A stretch of DNA of 64,000 nt, taken from Arthrobacter sp. B3I9 (GTDB lineage Bacteria > Actinomycetota > Actinomycetes > Actinomycetales > Micrococcaceae). Every line of letters begins with the position of its first letter. The stretch's first letter is position 1. Positions 56,601 through 64,000 of the stretch are shown here, piece after piece. The position numbers were made by a program, and so were the translations under genes. The notes beneath the pieces were generated by a model that did not search any database, was not told the origin of the DNA, and saw nothing but the letters and a program-made list of their open reading frames with translations. The stretch spans positions 2,852,001 through 2,916,000 of the forward strand of contig NZ_JAUSYO010000001.1 of NCBI RefSeq assembly GCF_030816935.1, in the 5' to 3' direction.

Positions 56601-56651
56601 CTTCTCCAGATCACTGAAGCCGGCGGCAATGAGGCGTCGTGCCAGGCTCAC
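53640..56651 (-). CDS. glnE: Glutamine synthetase adenylyltransferase/deadenylase
   Basis: The bifunctional enzyme that adds AMP to, and removes it from, the tyrosine of GlnA, tuning glutamine synthesis to nitrogen supply. The 1003-residue protein has two nucleotidyltransferase domains: the N-terminal deadenylase with the metal motif ISDVDVIYV, and the C-terminal adenylyltransferase with GYGSDADVMYV. Between them are GlnD-like regulatory helices (RRMRRRVTEHI, GRGGLRDVEF). The start is a GTG at 56651, nine bp after the glnA2 stop, indicating a glnA2-glnE operon. Confidence 0.95.
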   Translation of the reverse strand: MSLARRLIAAGFSDLEKGERFLAAPELEGLDQDVLFAGLQLAANPDTALQSLVRLIEKHPALRKLAVAELETSEPLYRVLGASEALGEFLIRHPEHLDALEVAASPEPQPADAAVLRARLLQSVRADPKSLRPVAGLSGPEGYEALRAAYRRGLVELAVKDLCAADPLDFLPAAGAELADLAGAAIEAALAVSRAEAAEQFSATEVADVGLAVIGMGKCGARELNYISDVDVIYVIEPGALEDSRANTIGTTLASGISRAIMSPGREPGLWEVDANLRPEGKSGPLVRTLASHESYYARWAESWEFQALLKARTIAGDAALGARYEAAVAPLIWSSAGREGFVESVRSMRRRVTEHIPAEEEQRQIKLGRGGLRDVEFTVQLLQLVHGKSDETLRHRDTTSAIAALSAGGYIGRSDAAEFDRDYRYLRLLEHRIQLFQLRRTHLMPVQESALRALAKAVLGPFSNERPQPDALMAAWRKTKRSVRELHDRIFYRPLLNTAATLSSEEARLTPEAAQGRLAALGYLDPQGAMRHIEALTAGVSRRAALQRQLLPILLGWLADGVDPDGGLLAFRRVSEALGTTHWYLGLLRDSTAAAERLCHVLANSRLIADLLEVSPESVAWLGSDKDLVPVSFEAQWQEITAKMSRHAEPENAMRLIRLIRRREILRIAIADSAGLLDQDQVGAALADTDRAAVLGALRVAENTVTAGEPLKTHVLVVAMGRQGGREIGYGSDADVMYVHRGLPGVPEEEAQQQAAQIVGRLSTLLTQPLKPAILAERVLSVDADLRPEGKSGPMVRSLESYAEYYRRWSLIWEAQALLRARPMAGDDQLARDFVALIDPIRYPDELAGSDVREVRRVKARVEAERLPRGADPARHLKLGRGGLSDVEWLAQLIQLQHAGRHPELRTTSTVEALEAAVRLGLLEETDAAHLLKSWRLASRIRSANVIWTGRASDLLPSSRRDLEAVARWCGYGQGNAAALEEDYLRLSRRARGVFDRVFYGQ

Positions 56652-56660
56652 CGTCGGCGC

Positions 56661-58001
56661 CTAGAGGATGCCGAGGTTGCGCTGCAGTTCGTAGGGCGTC
56701 ACCTGGAGGCGGTAGTCCTGCCATTCGGCCCGCTTGTTGCGCAGGAAGTGCTCGAAAACCTGCTCGCCGAGGATCTGCGGCATCAGTTCGGAGTCCTCCA
56801 TGGAACGGATCGCGTCGTGCAGGCTGGCCGGCAGCGGGTCGTGTCCCATGGCACGGCGCTCGGCCGAGCTGAGCGACCAAATGTCGTCCTCGGCCGCGGC
56901 GGGCAGCTGGTAGCCCTCCTCGATGCCCTTCAGCCCGGCGCCGAGCAGCACCGCGTACGCGAGGTAGGGGTTGGCGGCGGAGTCGATGCCGCGGTACTCG
57001 ATCCGTGCCGACTGGCCCTTGCCCGGCTTGTACAGCGGCACGCGGACCAGGGCGGAGCGGTTGTTGTGTCCCCAGCTCAAGTAGCTCGGGGCTTCTCCCC
57101 CGCCCCAGAGGCGCTTATAGGAGTTCACGAACTGGTTCGTGACCGCGGTGAACTCCGGGGCGTGCTTCAGGACTCCGGCGATGAACTGCCGGGCCGTCTC
57201 GGAGAGCTGGAACTCCGCCCCGGCCTCGTAGAAGGCGTTGGTGTCGCCCTCGAAAAGCGAAAAGTGGGTGTGCATTCCGGAGCCCGGGTGGGCGGTGAAG
57301 GGCTTCGGCATGAACGTGGCGTAGGTGCCCTGCTGCAGCGCCACTTCCTTGATCACGGTGCGGAACGTCATGATGTTGTCCGCGGTCTGCAGGGCATCCG
57401 CGTAGCGCAGGTCGATCTCGTTCTGCCCGGGTCCGGCCTCATGGTGGCTGAACTCCACCGAGATGCCCACCGATTCGAGCATGGTCACGGCCGTGCGGCG
57501 GAAGTCCTGGGCCACGCCGCCGGGGACGTGGTCGAAGTAGCCGCCCTCATCGACCGGTACCGGGGCACCGTCCGGGCCCGGCTCCTGGGATTTCAGCAGG
57601 TAGAACTCGATCTCGGGATGGGTGTAGCAGGTGAACCCCATGTCGGCGGCCTTGGCCAGGGTGCGCTTGAGGACGTTGCGCGGATCAGCCGTGGAGGGCT
57701 CGCCGTCGGGCGTCAGGATGTCGCAGAACATCCGGGACGTCGCTTCGGACTCCCCCCGCCAGGGCAGGATCTGGAAGGTGGCGGGGTCCGGCTGGGCCAG
57801 CATGTCGGATTCGAAAACGCGGGCAAGTCCCTCGATGGAGGAGCCGTCGAAGCCGAGGCCTTCCTCGAAGGCGCCTTCCACCTCGGCGGGGGCCAGCGCC
57901 ACCGACTTCAGAGATCCCACGACGTCGGTGAACCACAGACGCACAAACCGCACGTCGCGCTCCTCGATCGTCCGCAGGACAAACTCTTGCTGGCGGTCCA
58001 T
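56661..58001 (-). CDS. glnA2: Glutamine synthetase GlnA2-type
   Basis: A second type I glutamine synthetase-like protein, 446 residues, with the core motifs LGFDGSSIEG, HPEIEFYLL, GPGQNEIDLRY, MPKPFTAHPGSGMHTHFS and EYRGIDSAANPYLAY. The adenylylation tyrosine is absent: the segment equivalent to DLYELP reads DIWSLS. It is therefore unlikely to be a substrate of the adjacent GlnE. The arrangement glnA1-glnE-glnA2 matches mycobacteria. The enzyme may make glutamine or act on another amine. Confidence 0.92.
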   Translation of the reverse strand: MDRQQEFVLRTIEERDVRFVRLWFTDVVGSLKSVALAPAEVEGAFEEGLGFDGSSIEGLARVFESDMLAQPDPATFQILPWRGESEATSRMFCDILTPDGEPSTADPRNVLKRTLAKAADMGFTCYTHPEIEFYLLKSQEPGPDGAPVPVDEGGYFDHVPGGVAQDFRRTAVTMLESVGISVEFSHHEAGPGQNEIDLRYADALQTADNIMTFRTVIKEVALQQGTYATFMPKPFTAHPGSGMHTHFSLFEGDTNAFYEAGAEFQLSETARQFIAGVLKHAPEFTAVTNQFVNSYKRLWGGGEAPSYLSWGHNNRSALVRVPLYKPGKGQSARIEYRGIDSAANPYLAYAVLLGAGLKGIEEGYQLPAAAEDDIWSLSSAERRAMGHDPLPASLHDAIRSMEDSELMPQILGEQVFEHFLRNKRAEWQDYRLQVTPYELQRNLGIL

Positions 58002-58250
58002 TCTGGCCTCTTTCCGGTTCTTCCGTCCGTGCCCCAGGCCCCCGGTGCACGGGTCCCGCAGCTGCTCTTTGGTTCACTTTACTGATCATCGGCACCGTTT
58101 GCTGGCTCCGCTGCCGCGCGTAACACACCGTTAACATAAGCGGCCCGGAGCGGGTGCATGAACTGCTGCTCCGAGGGGATACCGCCAGCACCCTCCGAGG
58201 CGGTTCACCCGGCGGGCGCGGGATGCTTACCAGTGCAGGGGGAATCGCAC

Positions 58251-58256
58251 TACGCT
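58251..58256 (+). promoter_or_regulatory. Promoter of panB, leaderless start
   Basis: TACGCT lies six bases before the ATG at 58263. A TTACCA -35 candidate is 18 bp upstream of it. Confidence 0.6.
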
Positions 58257-58262
58257 CATGCC

Positions 58263-59186
58263 ATGGCCACAAGCATCAATCCCGATCCCAGCACGCCCGG
58301 CGAAGTTCCGGCCCCCTACGGCACCGGACCGGCGGCAGGTGCTCCCGCGACGGCCTCCGGCAGCGGAACGTCCGGCTCAGAAGGGAAGCCGGTGGTGAGG
58401 ATGCGCACCCACCACCTCCGCCAGGCCAAGGTCAACGGTGAACGGTTCGCCATGCTGACCGCCTACGACCAGTACACTGCTGAGATTTTCGACCAGGCCG
58501 GCATTGAGGTCCTCCTGGTCGGCGACTCGGCCTCCAACAACGTCTTCGGCAACGAGACAAGCCTTCCGGTTACCGTGGACGAGCTGATCCCGCTGGTCAG
58601 GGCCGTGACCCGCTCGGCCCGCCGGGCCCTGGTGGTTGCCGACCTTCCGTTCGGCAGCTACGAGGTCTCCGCGCAGCAGGCGGTGGAGACCGGAGTGCGC
58701 TTCCTCAAGGAAGGTCTGGCCCACGCGGTGAAGATTGAAGGTGGCAAGTTCTACGCCGGGACTGTCGAGGCCATGGTGCAGGCCGGAATCCCGGTCATGG
58801 CGCACATCGGCTTCACGCCGCAGAGCGAGCATTCCCTCGGCGGCTACCGCGTCCAGGGCCGCGGCGACGATGCCCGACGGTTGATTGACGACGCCGTCTC
58901 GCTCGCCGAGGCGGGCGCTTTTTGCGTGCTGATGGAGATGGTTCCGGCCGAGACAGCGGCGGCGGTTGACGCCGCGGTGGACGTGCCCACCATCGGGATC
59001 GGCGCAGGCAACGCGACCACGGGCCAGGTGCTGGTGTGGCAGGACATGGCAGGACTGCGCGGTGGGAAGATGGCCAAGTTCGTCAAGCAGTACGCAGACC
59101 TTCGGACCTCGTTGAGCGACGCCGCCAGGGCCTACGGCGAGGACGTGCGCTCCGGGCAGTTCCCCGGTCCCGAGCACTCGTTCTAG
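58263..59186 (+). CDS. panB: 3-methyl-2-oxobutanoate hydroxymethyltransferase
   Basis: First enzyme of pantothenate biosynthesis, adding a hydroxymethyl group from methylene-tetrahydrofolate to 2-oxoisovalerate. The 307-residue protein has a disordered Pro/Gly/Ser-rich N-terminus of about 40 residues, then the TIM-barrel with [26 protein letters not shown] (metal Asp), [28 protein letters not shown] and the catalytic Glu in [13 protein letters not shown] context, ending [16 protein letters not shown]. Start ATG 58263 fits the leaderless promoter. Confidence 0.95.
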   Translation: MATSINPDPSTPGEVPAPYGTGPAAGAPATASGSGTSGSEGKPVVRMRTHHLRQAKVNGERFAMLTAYDQYTAEIFDQAGIEVLLVGDSASNNVFGNETSLPVTVDELIPLVRAVTRSARRALVVADLPFGSYEVSAQQAVETGVRFLKEGLAHAVKIEGGKFYAGTVEAMVQAGIPVMAHIGFTPQSEHSLGGYRVQGRGDDARRLIDDAVSLAEAGAFCVLMEMVPAETAAAVDAAVDVPTIGIGAGNATTGQVLVWQDMAGLRGGKMAKFVKQYADLRTSLSDAARAYGEDVRSGQFPGPEHSF

Positions 59187-59212
59187 GCGGCTGGTGGGCC
59201 GCATGCCGGGAG

Positions 59213-59377
59213 CTAGTCGTCGTCGCCCTTTTCCCACGACTCGTTGCGCGCCCTGACCTTTTCCAAGGCGTGCTCAGCTTCTTCCCGGGTCTTATAGGGG
59301 CCGATCAGCTGGCTCCAGTCGGACATGGCGTCCACTTCGACCTCGTGCGTGTTGATGTTGTACCAGTACTCTGGCAT
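59213..59377 (-). CDS. Small SPOR-like hypothetical protein
   Basis: A 54-residue protein ([15 protein letters not shown], then [36 protein letters not shown]). The [17 protein letters not shown] segment resembles the second half of a SPOR motif, but the protein is too short for a full domain. ATG at 59377 is preceded by GAGGAG. Convergent with panB. Function unknown; similar small proteins are common beside map in related genomes. Confidence 0.75.
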   Translation of the reverse strand: MPEYWYNINTHEVEVDAMSDWSQLIGPYKTREEAEHALEKVRARNESWEKGDDD

Positions 59378-59512
59378 CGATGCTCCTCGGCTCTCATGGT
59401 TCCTCTGCCGGCGGCCCGGCGGGGAAGGGCGGCGCCGGATCCGGTGCGGCTCCCCGCTGCGTTTCCGCACCGACTTTCCGCGCTCCGTATATTTGTGTCC
59501 CGTCCGGCCTTA

Positions 59513-59518
59513 TATGAT
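59513..59518 (+). promoter_or_regulatory. -10 box TATGAT, leaderless start of map
   Basis: A near-consensus TATGAT lies six bases before the in-frame ATG at 59525. Another ATG at 59521 is out of frame, which supports a leaderless start at 59525. Confidence 0.65.
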
Positions 59519-59524
59519 CAATGT

Positions 59525-60403
59525 ATGCCTTCTCTCGCCTCGACCGCACCCATCGGCACCCTGGTCCCGGGAACCATCAGCCCGCAGCTTTCCGTTCCGG
59601 CCTCCATTCCCCGCCCCGAGTACGTGGGCAAGCCGGCGCCGTCCAAGTTCACGGGGTCAGAGGTCAAGTCGGCAGAAACCATCGAGAAGATCCGGATCGC
59701 TTCCCGCATCGCCGCCCAGGCGACCGTCGAGGTGGGAAAGCACATCCAGCCCGGCGTCACTACCGACCAGCTGGACCGGGTGGGACACGAGTTCCTGCTC
59801 GACCACAATGCTTACCCGTCCACCCTGGGCTACCGCGGCTTCCCGAAGTCCCTGTGCTCCTCGATCAACGAGGTCATCTGCCACGGGATCCCGGACAGCA
59901 CCGTGGTTGAGGACGGGGACATCATCAATATCGATATCACCGCGTTCATCGGCGGCGTGCACGGCGACACGAACTACACGTTCCTGGCAGGCAACGTCGA
60001 CGAGGAGTCGCGCCTGCTCGTCGAGCGCACCCAGGAGTCCCTGAACCGTGCCATCCGGGCCGTCGCCCCTGGCCGGGAAATCAACGTGATCGGCCGGACC
60101 ATCGAGTCGTACGCGAAGCGCTTCGGCTACGGCGTGGTCCGCGACTTCACCGGGCACGGCGTCGGAGAGGCCTTCCATACCGGCCTGATCATTCCGCACT
60201 ACGACGCAGCCCCTGCCTACAACACCGTCATGGAGACCGGCATGGTCTTCACGATCGAGCCCATGCTGACTTTGGGAACCGTCGACTGGGACATGTGGGC
60301 CGACGACTGGACCGTGGTGACCCGGGACCGCAGGCGCACCGCGCAGTTCGAACACACGCTGCTGGTGACCGAATCCGGTGCCGAGGTCCTCACCCTCCCC
60401 TGA
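59525..60403 (+). CDS. map: Methionine aminopeptidase, type I
   Basis: Removes the N-terminal methionine from new proteins. The 292-residue protein has an N-terminal extension of about 40 residues (Pro-rich, [18 protein letters not shown]) typical of actinobacterial MetAP1c, then the pita-bread fold with catalytic His in [11 protein letters not shown], metal ligands Asp in [16 protein letters not shown], His in [11 protein letters not shown], and Glu in FTIEPML and FEHTLLVTE. Start chosen at ATG 59525 on the leaderless promoter; the frame is open far upstream over panB. Confidence 0.96.
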   Translation: MPSLASTAPIGTLVPGTISPQLSVPASIPRPEYVGKPAPSKFTGSEVKSAETIEKIRIASRIAAQATVEVGKHIQPGVTTDQLDRVGHEFLLDHNAYPSTLGYRGFPKSLCSSINEVICHGIPDSTVVEDGDIINIDITAFIGGVHGDTNYTFLAGNVDEESRLLVERTQESLNRAIRAVAPGREINVIGRTIESYAKRFGYGVVRDFTGHGVGEAFHTGLIIPHYDAAPAYNTVMETGMVFTIEPMLTLGTVDWDMWADDWTVVTRDRRRTAQFEHTLLVTESGAEVLTLP

Positions 60404-60506
60404 ACCATGCGCCCTGAACCCGCTCCGCGGAAAGATCCGCTTTTCACCAGCCGGTTCCGGGCCGCCCCTTTTTCCTAGCCCGCCCCCTGCCACGAACGGA
60501 CGCACA

Positions 60507-61310
60507 TTGGTCAACAAGGACGAAAAGCCGAAGAAGAACGCCCCCTTGATCGGCATTGACATCGGCGGCACCGGGATCAAAGGCGGGATCGTCGACCTGA
60601 AGAAGGGCAAGCTGGTGGGTGACCGGCTCCGCGTCCCCACCCCTCAGCCGTCTACGCCGGAAGCCGTAGCCGAAACCGTCGCACACGTGGTGGCGGAGCT
60701 GTCAAAGCGCTCGGATGCGCCGTCCGCCCTGTCCCCCGTGGGCGTGACCTTCCCGGGGATCATCCAGCACGGCGTGGTCCACTCGACCGCGAACGTCGAC
60801 AACGCCTGGCTGGGCCTCGACATTGACGGCCTGCTCACCGCCCGCCTCGGCCGCCCCGTGGAGGTCATCAACGACGCCGACGCTGCGGGCCTGGCCGAGG
60901 CCCGCTATGGCGCCGGCGAAGGCGTCAAGGGCACCGTGCTGGTGATTACGCTGGGCACCGGCATCGGTTCTGCATTCATCTTCGACGGCAAGCTTGTTCC
61001 CAACGCGGAACTGGGACACCTGGAGATCGACGGGTTCGACGCCGAGAGCAAGGCCTCGGCCGTCGCCCGCGAGCGGGACGGGCTGAGCTGGGAAGAATAC
61101 AGTGTCCTGTTGCAGCGCTACTTCTCCCACGTCGAGTTCCTGTTCTCCCCCGAGCTGTTCATCGTCGGCGGCGGCATCTCCAAGCGCGCGGACGAGTACC
61201 TGCCGCGGCTGAAGCTCCGCACGCCGATCGTCCCGGCAGAACTGAAGAACGACGCCGGCATCGTGGGTGCCGCCATCGAGATTGCCCTCAAGCACAAACT
61301 GGCCAAGTAG
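60507..61310 (+). CDS. ppgK: Polyphosphate glucokinase (ROK family)
   Basis: Phosphorylates glucose using polyphosphate or ATP; a related Arthrobacter enzyme also uses mannose. The 267-residue protein has the phosphate-binding IGIDIGGTGIKGGIV, the sugar-site AELGHLEIDG, the adenosine motif VLVITLGTGIGSAFI, and VGGGISKRADEYLPR. It lacks the CxCGxxGC zinc site of typical ROK proteins, as expected for PpgK. The start is a TTG at 60507 with a weak ribosome site (ACGGA); longer forms are possible but lack family sequence. Confidence 0.93.
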   Translation: MVNKDEKPKKNAPLIGIDIGGTGIKGGIVDLKKGKLVGDRLRVPTPQPSTPEAVAETVAHVVAELSKRSDAPSALSPVGVTFPGIIQHGVVHSTANVDNAWLGLDIDGLLTARLGRPVEVINDADAAGLAEARYGAGEGVKGTVLVITLGTGIGSAFIFDGKLVPNAELGHLEIDGFDAESKASAVARERDGLSWEEYSVLLQRYFSHVEFLFSPELFIVGGGISKRADEYLPRLKLRTPIVPAELKNDAGIVGAAIEIALKHKLAK

Positions 61311-61317
61311 TTTGGTG

Positions 61318-61357
61318 CCGGTGGTGGCCGCGGCTTCCCCTCCGCTGCCACCACCGG
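61318..61357. terminator. Bidirectional terminator, ppgK / nrdR
   Basis: A perfect 11-bp stem (61318-61328 with 61347-61357), with an inner four-bp stem, lies between convergent genes. Confidence 0.7.
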
Positions 61358-61388
61358 AGTCTTATGGTCCGGCTCCTGTGAACGGAGC

Positions 61389-61910
61389 CTAGAGCGGGCT
61401 CTTCTGGGAACCCTTGTTCTCCAGGGCCTTGTTCTCCAGGGCCTTGGTGGGGTCGGCTTTGGCGCCGGCCTCATGCCGGAGCAGCGAGATGGCCGACTCA
61501 AAGTCCTCAAGGGATTCGAAGGCCTGGTACACGCTGGCGAAACGCAGGTACGCCACCTGGTCCAGCTTCTGCAGCGGGTTGAGGATGGCCAGGCCGACTT
61601 CGTGGGCCTCGATTTCCGCTGCGCCGGACGCGCGGATGGCCTCTTCGACCTCCTGCGCCAGCAAGGCGAGGTCGTCCTCGGTCACGGGGCGGCCCTGGCA
61701 CGCTTTCCGGACGCCGTTGATGACCTTGCTCCGGCTGAACGGCTCGCCGACTCCGGAACGCTTGATCACGGTCAGGCTGGTGGTCTCCACTGTCGTGAAG
61801 CGGCGGCCGCATTCGGGACACTGGCGGCGGCGGCGGATGGCTGAGCCGTCGTCGGCAATCCGGCTGTCCACCACGCGGGAATCAGGGTTGCGGCAGAAAG
61901 GGCAGTACAT
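61389..61910 (-). CDS. nrdR: Ribonucleotide reductase repressor NrdR
   Basis: A zinc-finger and ATP-cone repressor that senses dATP/ATP and represses ribonucleotide reductase genes. The 173-residue protein has the four-Cys zinc ribbon ([18 protein letters not shown]) and an ATP-cone from about residue 46 ([25 protein letters not shown]). The C-terminal tail contains a duplicated KALEN unit beyond the usual family end. ATG at 61910 with GAAGGAAGG. NrdR boxes lie in its own promoter region, so it is probably autoregulated. Confidence 0.96.
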   Translation of the reverse strand: MYCPFCRNPDSRVVDSRIADDGSAIRRRRQCPECGRRFTTVETTSLTVIKRSGVGEPFSRSKVINGVRKACQGRPVTEDDLALLAQEVEEAIRASGAAEIEAHEVGLAILNPLQKLDQVAYLRFASVYQAFESLEDFESAISLLRHEAGAKADPTKALENKALENKGSQKSPL

Positions 61911-62004
61911 GTGCCTTCCTTCCTGTCGCAATTCCGGTCTTACCGCTGGACGCCCACGTGCAAGCCGATGGGCCAGCGCAGGCCGCTGTCACCATCAGTT
62001 TACG

Positions 62005-62048
62005 ACTAGATGTAGCTGAATAACAAGCCTGTAATTACTACATGTAGT
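62005..62048 (-). promoter_or_regulatory. Pair of NrdR boxes upstream of nrdR
   Basis: ACTAGATGTAGC (62005-62016) and ACTACATGTAGT (62037-62048, a perfect palindrome) have centres 32 bp apart, three helical turns, the usual spacing of paired NrdR boxes. They lie 95-138 bp upstream of the nrdR ATG. Confidence 0.78.
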
Positions 62049-62061
62049 GTTCTCGAACCCG

Positions 62062-63465
62062 TCAGGAACCGTTGCCGAACCGGGCCGTGACGGCCTCCCC
62101 GTGCGCCGGCAGGTCTTCCGCGCCGGCCAGGCTCACGATGTGGGAGCTCACCTGTTCCAGCGCCGTGCGGCTGTAATTGATCACCTGGATGGCACGCAGG
62201 AATGTCGTGACGTTCAACCCGGACGAGAACGCGGCAGTGCCGCTGGTGGGCAGGACGTGGTTGGACCCTGCGCAGTAGTCCCCCAGGCTCACGGGGCTGT
62301 AATCGCCGACGAAAATCGCCCCGGCGTTCCGGATCCGCGCCGCCACTCCGGCCGCATCCGCCGTCATGATTTCCAGGTGCTCCGCCGCGTAGGCGTCGCA
62401 GGCGGCAATCCCCTGTTCCAGGTCGTCCACCAGGACGACGCCGGACTGGGGGCCGGAGAGGGCCTCGCGGACCCGCGCACTATGTTTGGTGCGGGCGGCA
62501 CGGCGCTCCAGCTCCTCCTGGACTGCCGCGGCGAGCTCCTCGGAATCCGTGATGAGCACGGAGGCTGCTTTCGGGTCGTGCTCGGCCTGGCTGATCAGGT
62601 CGGCCGCGACGAGGTCCGGCTGCGCGGTGGCATCGGCCAGGATCGCGATTTCGGTGGTCCCCGCCTCGGAGTCGATCCCCACGACCCCCTTCACGAGCCG
62701 CTTGGCGGTGGCGACGAAGATGTTGCCGGGGCCCGTCACCACATCCACCGGGTCGATTCCGGCGCGGTTTTCATCCGCTCCGGCGGCCGGGATTCCGTAG
62801 GCAAATGCCGCGATGGCCTGGGCGCCCCCGATCGCGTAGACCTCCTCGATGCCGAGCAGGCATGCGGCTGCGAGGATGGTGGGGTGCGGCAGCCCGCCAA
62901 AATCCTTTTGCGGCGGTGACGCCAGTGCAATGGACTCGACGCCGGCCGCGAGGGCCGGAACAACATTCATGATCACCGAGGACGGATACACCGCAAGGCC
63001 GCCCGGGACGTAGAGGCCCACCCGGCCCACCGGGACCCAGTTCTGGCTGACGACGGCGCCGTCGCCGAGTTCGACATCGGTGTCCGCCGGGCGCTGGGCG
63101 TCCGCGAACCGGCGCGCGCGCCGGATGGATTCTTCCAGCGCTGCCCGCACGGCGGGATCGAGCCCGGCCAGCGCCGCCTGCAGTGCTTCGGCGGGAACCC
63201 GCGGATGCTCCTGCTCCACGCCGTCGAACTGGAGTGCCAGTTCCCGGAGGGCTTCGAATCCACGGCCGCGGACCCCGGCAATGATGTCCAGGACCTTCTC
63301 TTCCGCGTCTGCCCGGGTGCCGGTCTGCGCGCGGGGCACGGCGGCGCGGAGCCCCGCCAGGGACAACCGCTGACCACGCAGGTCGACGGTGCGGAAAGCG
63401 GGGCCGGCGGCGGTCGAGGGCACAGTGCTTTCGGTGGACTGAGGGCTCTCAGGTGTAAGGGTCAC
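62062..63465 (-). CDS. hisD: Histidinol dehydrogenase
   Basis: Catalyses the last two steps of histidine synthesis, histidinol to histidine with NAD+. The 467-residue zinc enzyme has a divergent N-terminus of about 25 residues, then [39 protein letters not shown], the metal and catalytic segment [12 protein letters not shown] and [21 protein letters not shown]. The start is a GTG at 63465 with a leaderless-type TAAAAT box. Other his genes are not in the window. Confidence 0.95.
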   Translation of the reverse strand: MTLTPESPQSTESTVPSTAAGPAFRTVDLRGQRLSLAGLRAAVPRAQTGTRADAEEKVLDIIAGVRGRGFEALRELALQFDGVEQEHPRVPAEALQAALAGLDPAVRAALEESIRRARRFADAQRPADTDVELGDGAVVSQNWVPVGRVGLYVPGGLAVYPSSVIMNVVPALAAGVESIALASPPQKDFGGLPHPTILAAACLLGIEEVYAIGGAQAIAAFAYGIPAAGADENRAGIDPVDVVTGPGNIFVATAKRLVKGVVGIDSEAGTTEIAILADATAQPDLVAADLISQAEHDPKAASVLITDSEELAAAVQEELERRAARTKHSARVREALSGPQSGVVLVDDLEQGIAACDAYAAEHLEIMTADAAGVAARIRNAGAIFVGDYSPVSLGDYCAGSNHVLPTSGTAAFSSGLNVTTFLRAIQVINYSRTALEQVSSHIVSLAGAEDLPAHGEAVTARFGNGS

Positions 63466-63471
63466 CCGCCC

Positions 63472-63477
63472 ATTTTA
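63472..63477 (-). promoter_or_regulatory. -10 box TAAAAT, leaderless start of hisD
   Basis: On the minus strand TAAAAT lies exactly six bases before the GTG start codon at 63465. Confidence 0.6.
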
Positions 63478-63506
63478 CGTGCCGGGGCGCGGCCGCATGG
63501 ACGCTG

Positions 63507-64000
63507 TTACGCGGGTTCCCCGGATGCCGGGTTCCCGGGTGCCGGCTTCCTGGCTGCTGGCGTCTTGGGGGCGGCCAGGAACCGGCCAACGAACAGGGTG
63601 AGGGCGACGGCGGCCGGCCAGATGGCGAGCACCGCGTAGGAGCGCAGTGAAAACGCGATGCTGGCGTTGGCCGAAGCATCTTCCGGCGCGCCCCACCATT
63701 GCCCGCACAGCACGCCGGTCCGCCAGGCAAGCAACGCTCCCAACGCCCCGGCTGCAACCACCAGGACGACGTCCGTGACCGCTCGCTCCTCCTCCCGCAC
63801 GCCGGAGGCCAGCGCCCCGGCGATGCAGCCGGCAAGCAGGAACAGCCCGGCGAGCACCAGGTCGCGCGGCAGCCACGTGTCCAGGTTGCTGCCGCTGCGC
63901 AGCGCCGGGTTTCCGGACAGGACGTTCAGTCCCGACGGCGCCAGCACCCACCACAGCACCCCCACCGGCACGCCGGCAGCGGCGATGGCCGCGGGCCAGC
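63507..64000 (-). CDS. Membrane protein, 5' end beyond the window
   Basis: At least 164 codons are visible, with about four hydrophobic segments (including GVLWWVLAPSGLNV, DLVLAGLFLLAGCIAGALA and VLVVAAGALGALLAWRTG) and a Lys/Pro/Ala-rich tail. A GTG at 63971 could start it, but the upstream codons (WPAAIAAAGVP) continue a hydrophobic helix, so the gene probably extends past base 64000. The layout resembles the actinobacterial DUF2567 family; this is a tentative call. Confidence 0.65.
   Translation of the reverse strand, partial: WPAAIAAAGVPVGVLWWVLAPSGLNVLSGNPALRSGSNLDTWLPRDLVLAGLFLLAGCIAGALASGVREEERAVTDVVLVVAAGALGALLAWRTGVLCGQWWGAPEDASANASIAFSLRSYAVLAIWPAAVALTLFVGRFLAAPKTPAARKPAPGNPASGEPA

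Noticed and set aside
58100..58150. A second GlnR box upstream of glnA2
   Set aside because: GTAAC and TTAAC half-sites are present with six-base spacing, but the remaining half-sites do not match.

Overview
The window is a GC-rich chromosomal segment from an actinobacterium, most likely Arthrobacter or a close Micrococcaceae relative. This rests on the actinobacterial families DUF3710, DUF3093, DUF4193, DUF4191 and DUF4192, SepH, a fused CydDC, an acyl-CoA-synthetase/GNAT fusion, glnA1/glnE/glnA2, a polyphosphate-type glucokinase, and frequent GTG and leaderless starts. It is mostly core genome. I see no tRNA, rRNA, CRISPR array or insertion sequence. About 50 protein genes are supported.

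1-10.8 kb: dUTPase with DUF3710; DUF3093 and DUF4193; the FtsZ-associated gene sepH, broken here by a one-base frameshift; an AT-richer orphan gene (4424-5884) inside this otherwise conserved block; then a three-gene minus-strand unit of an acyl-CoA synthetase/acetyltransferase fusion, DUF5998 and a phosphodiesterase-type hydrolase. 10.9-28.3 kb: parC, a VOC protein and a DinB protein; the cytochrome bd operon cydA-cydB-cydDC, divergent from a BlaI-type repressor and an M56 membrane protease; an M28 aminopeptidase; parE; a DUF7455 protein; and sigA. parC and parE together encode topoisomerase IV.

28.6-48.3 kb: DUF4192, an MFS transporter, PAC2, pepA, lpdA and sucB, OsmC, a tricorn-type protease, a sugar-epimerase-like protein, an atypical Ser/Thr kinase, then lipB-lipA and DUF4191. 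LipB and LipA make the lipoyl cofactor that SucB carries and that LpdA reoxidises, so one pathway is spread over about 13 kb. 48.3-64 kb: a gene-free stretch with a clustered hairpin repeat, an RDD protein, glnA1 behind a strong GlnR-type box, a secreted His/Asp-rich protein, a small HTH protein with an operator-like promoter, an MBL hydrolase, a GNAT protein, glnE-glnA2, panB, map, ppgK, nrdR behind a pair of NrdR boxes, hisD, and a membrane protein cut by the window end.

The most interesting signals are three identical-format operators (TTCTAC-N5-GTAGAA) between the cyd operon and the BlaI/M56 pair, which suggest proteolysis-linked control of cytochrome bd; the orphan DUF2188-like gene; the clustered hairpin repeats at 48.43-48.78 kb; and a regular leaderless-start signature, a TANNNT box six bases before the start codon, at many genes.
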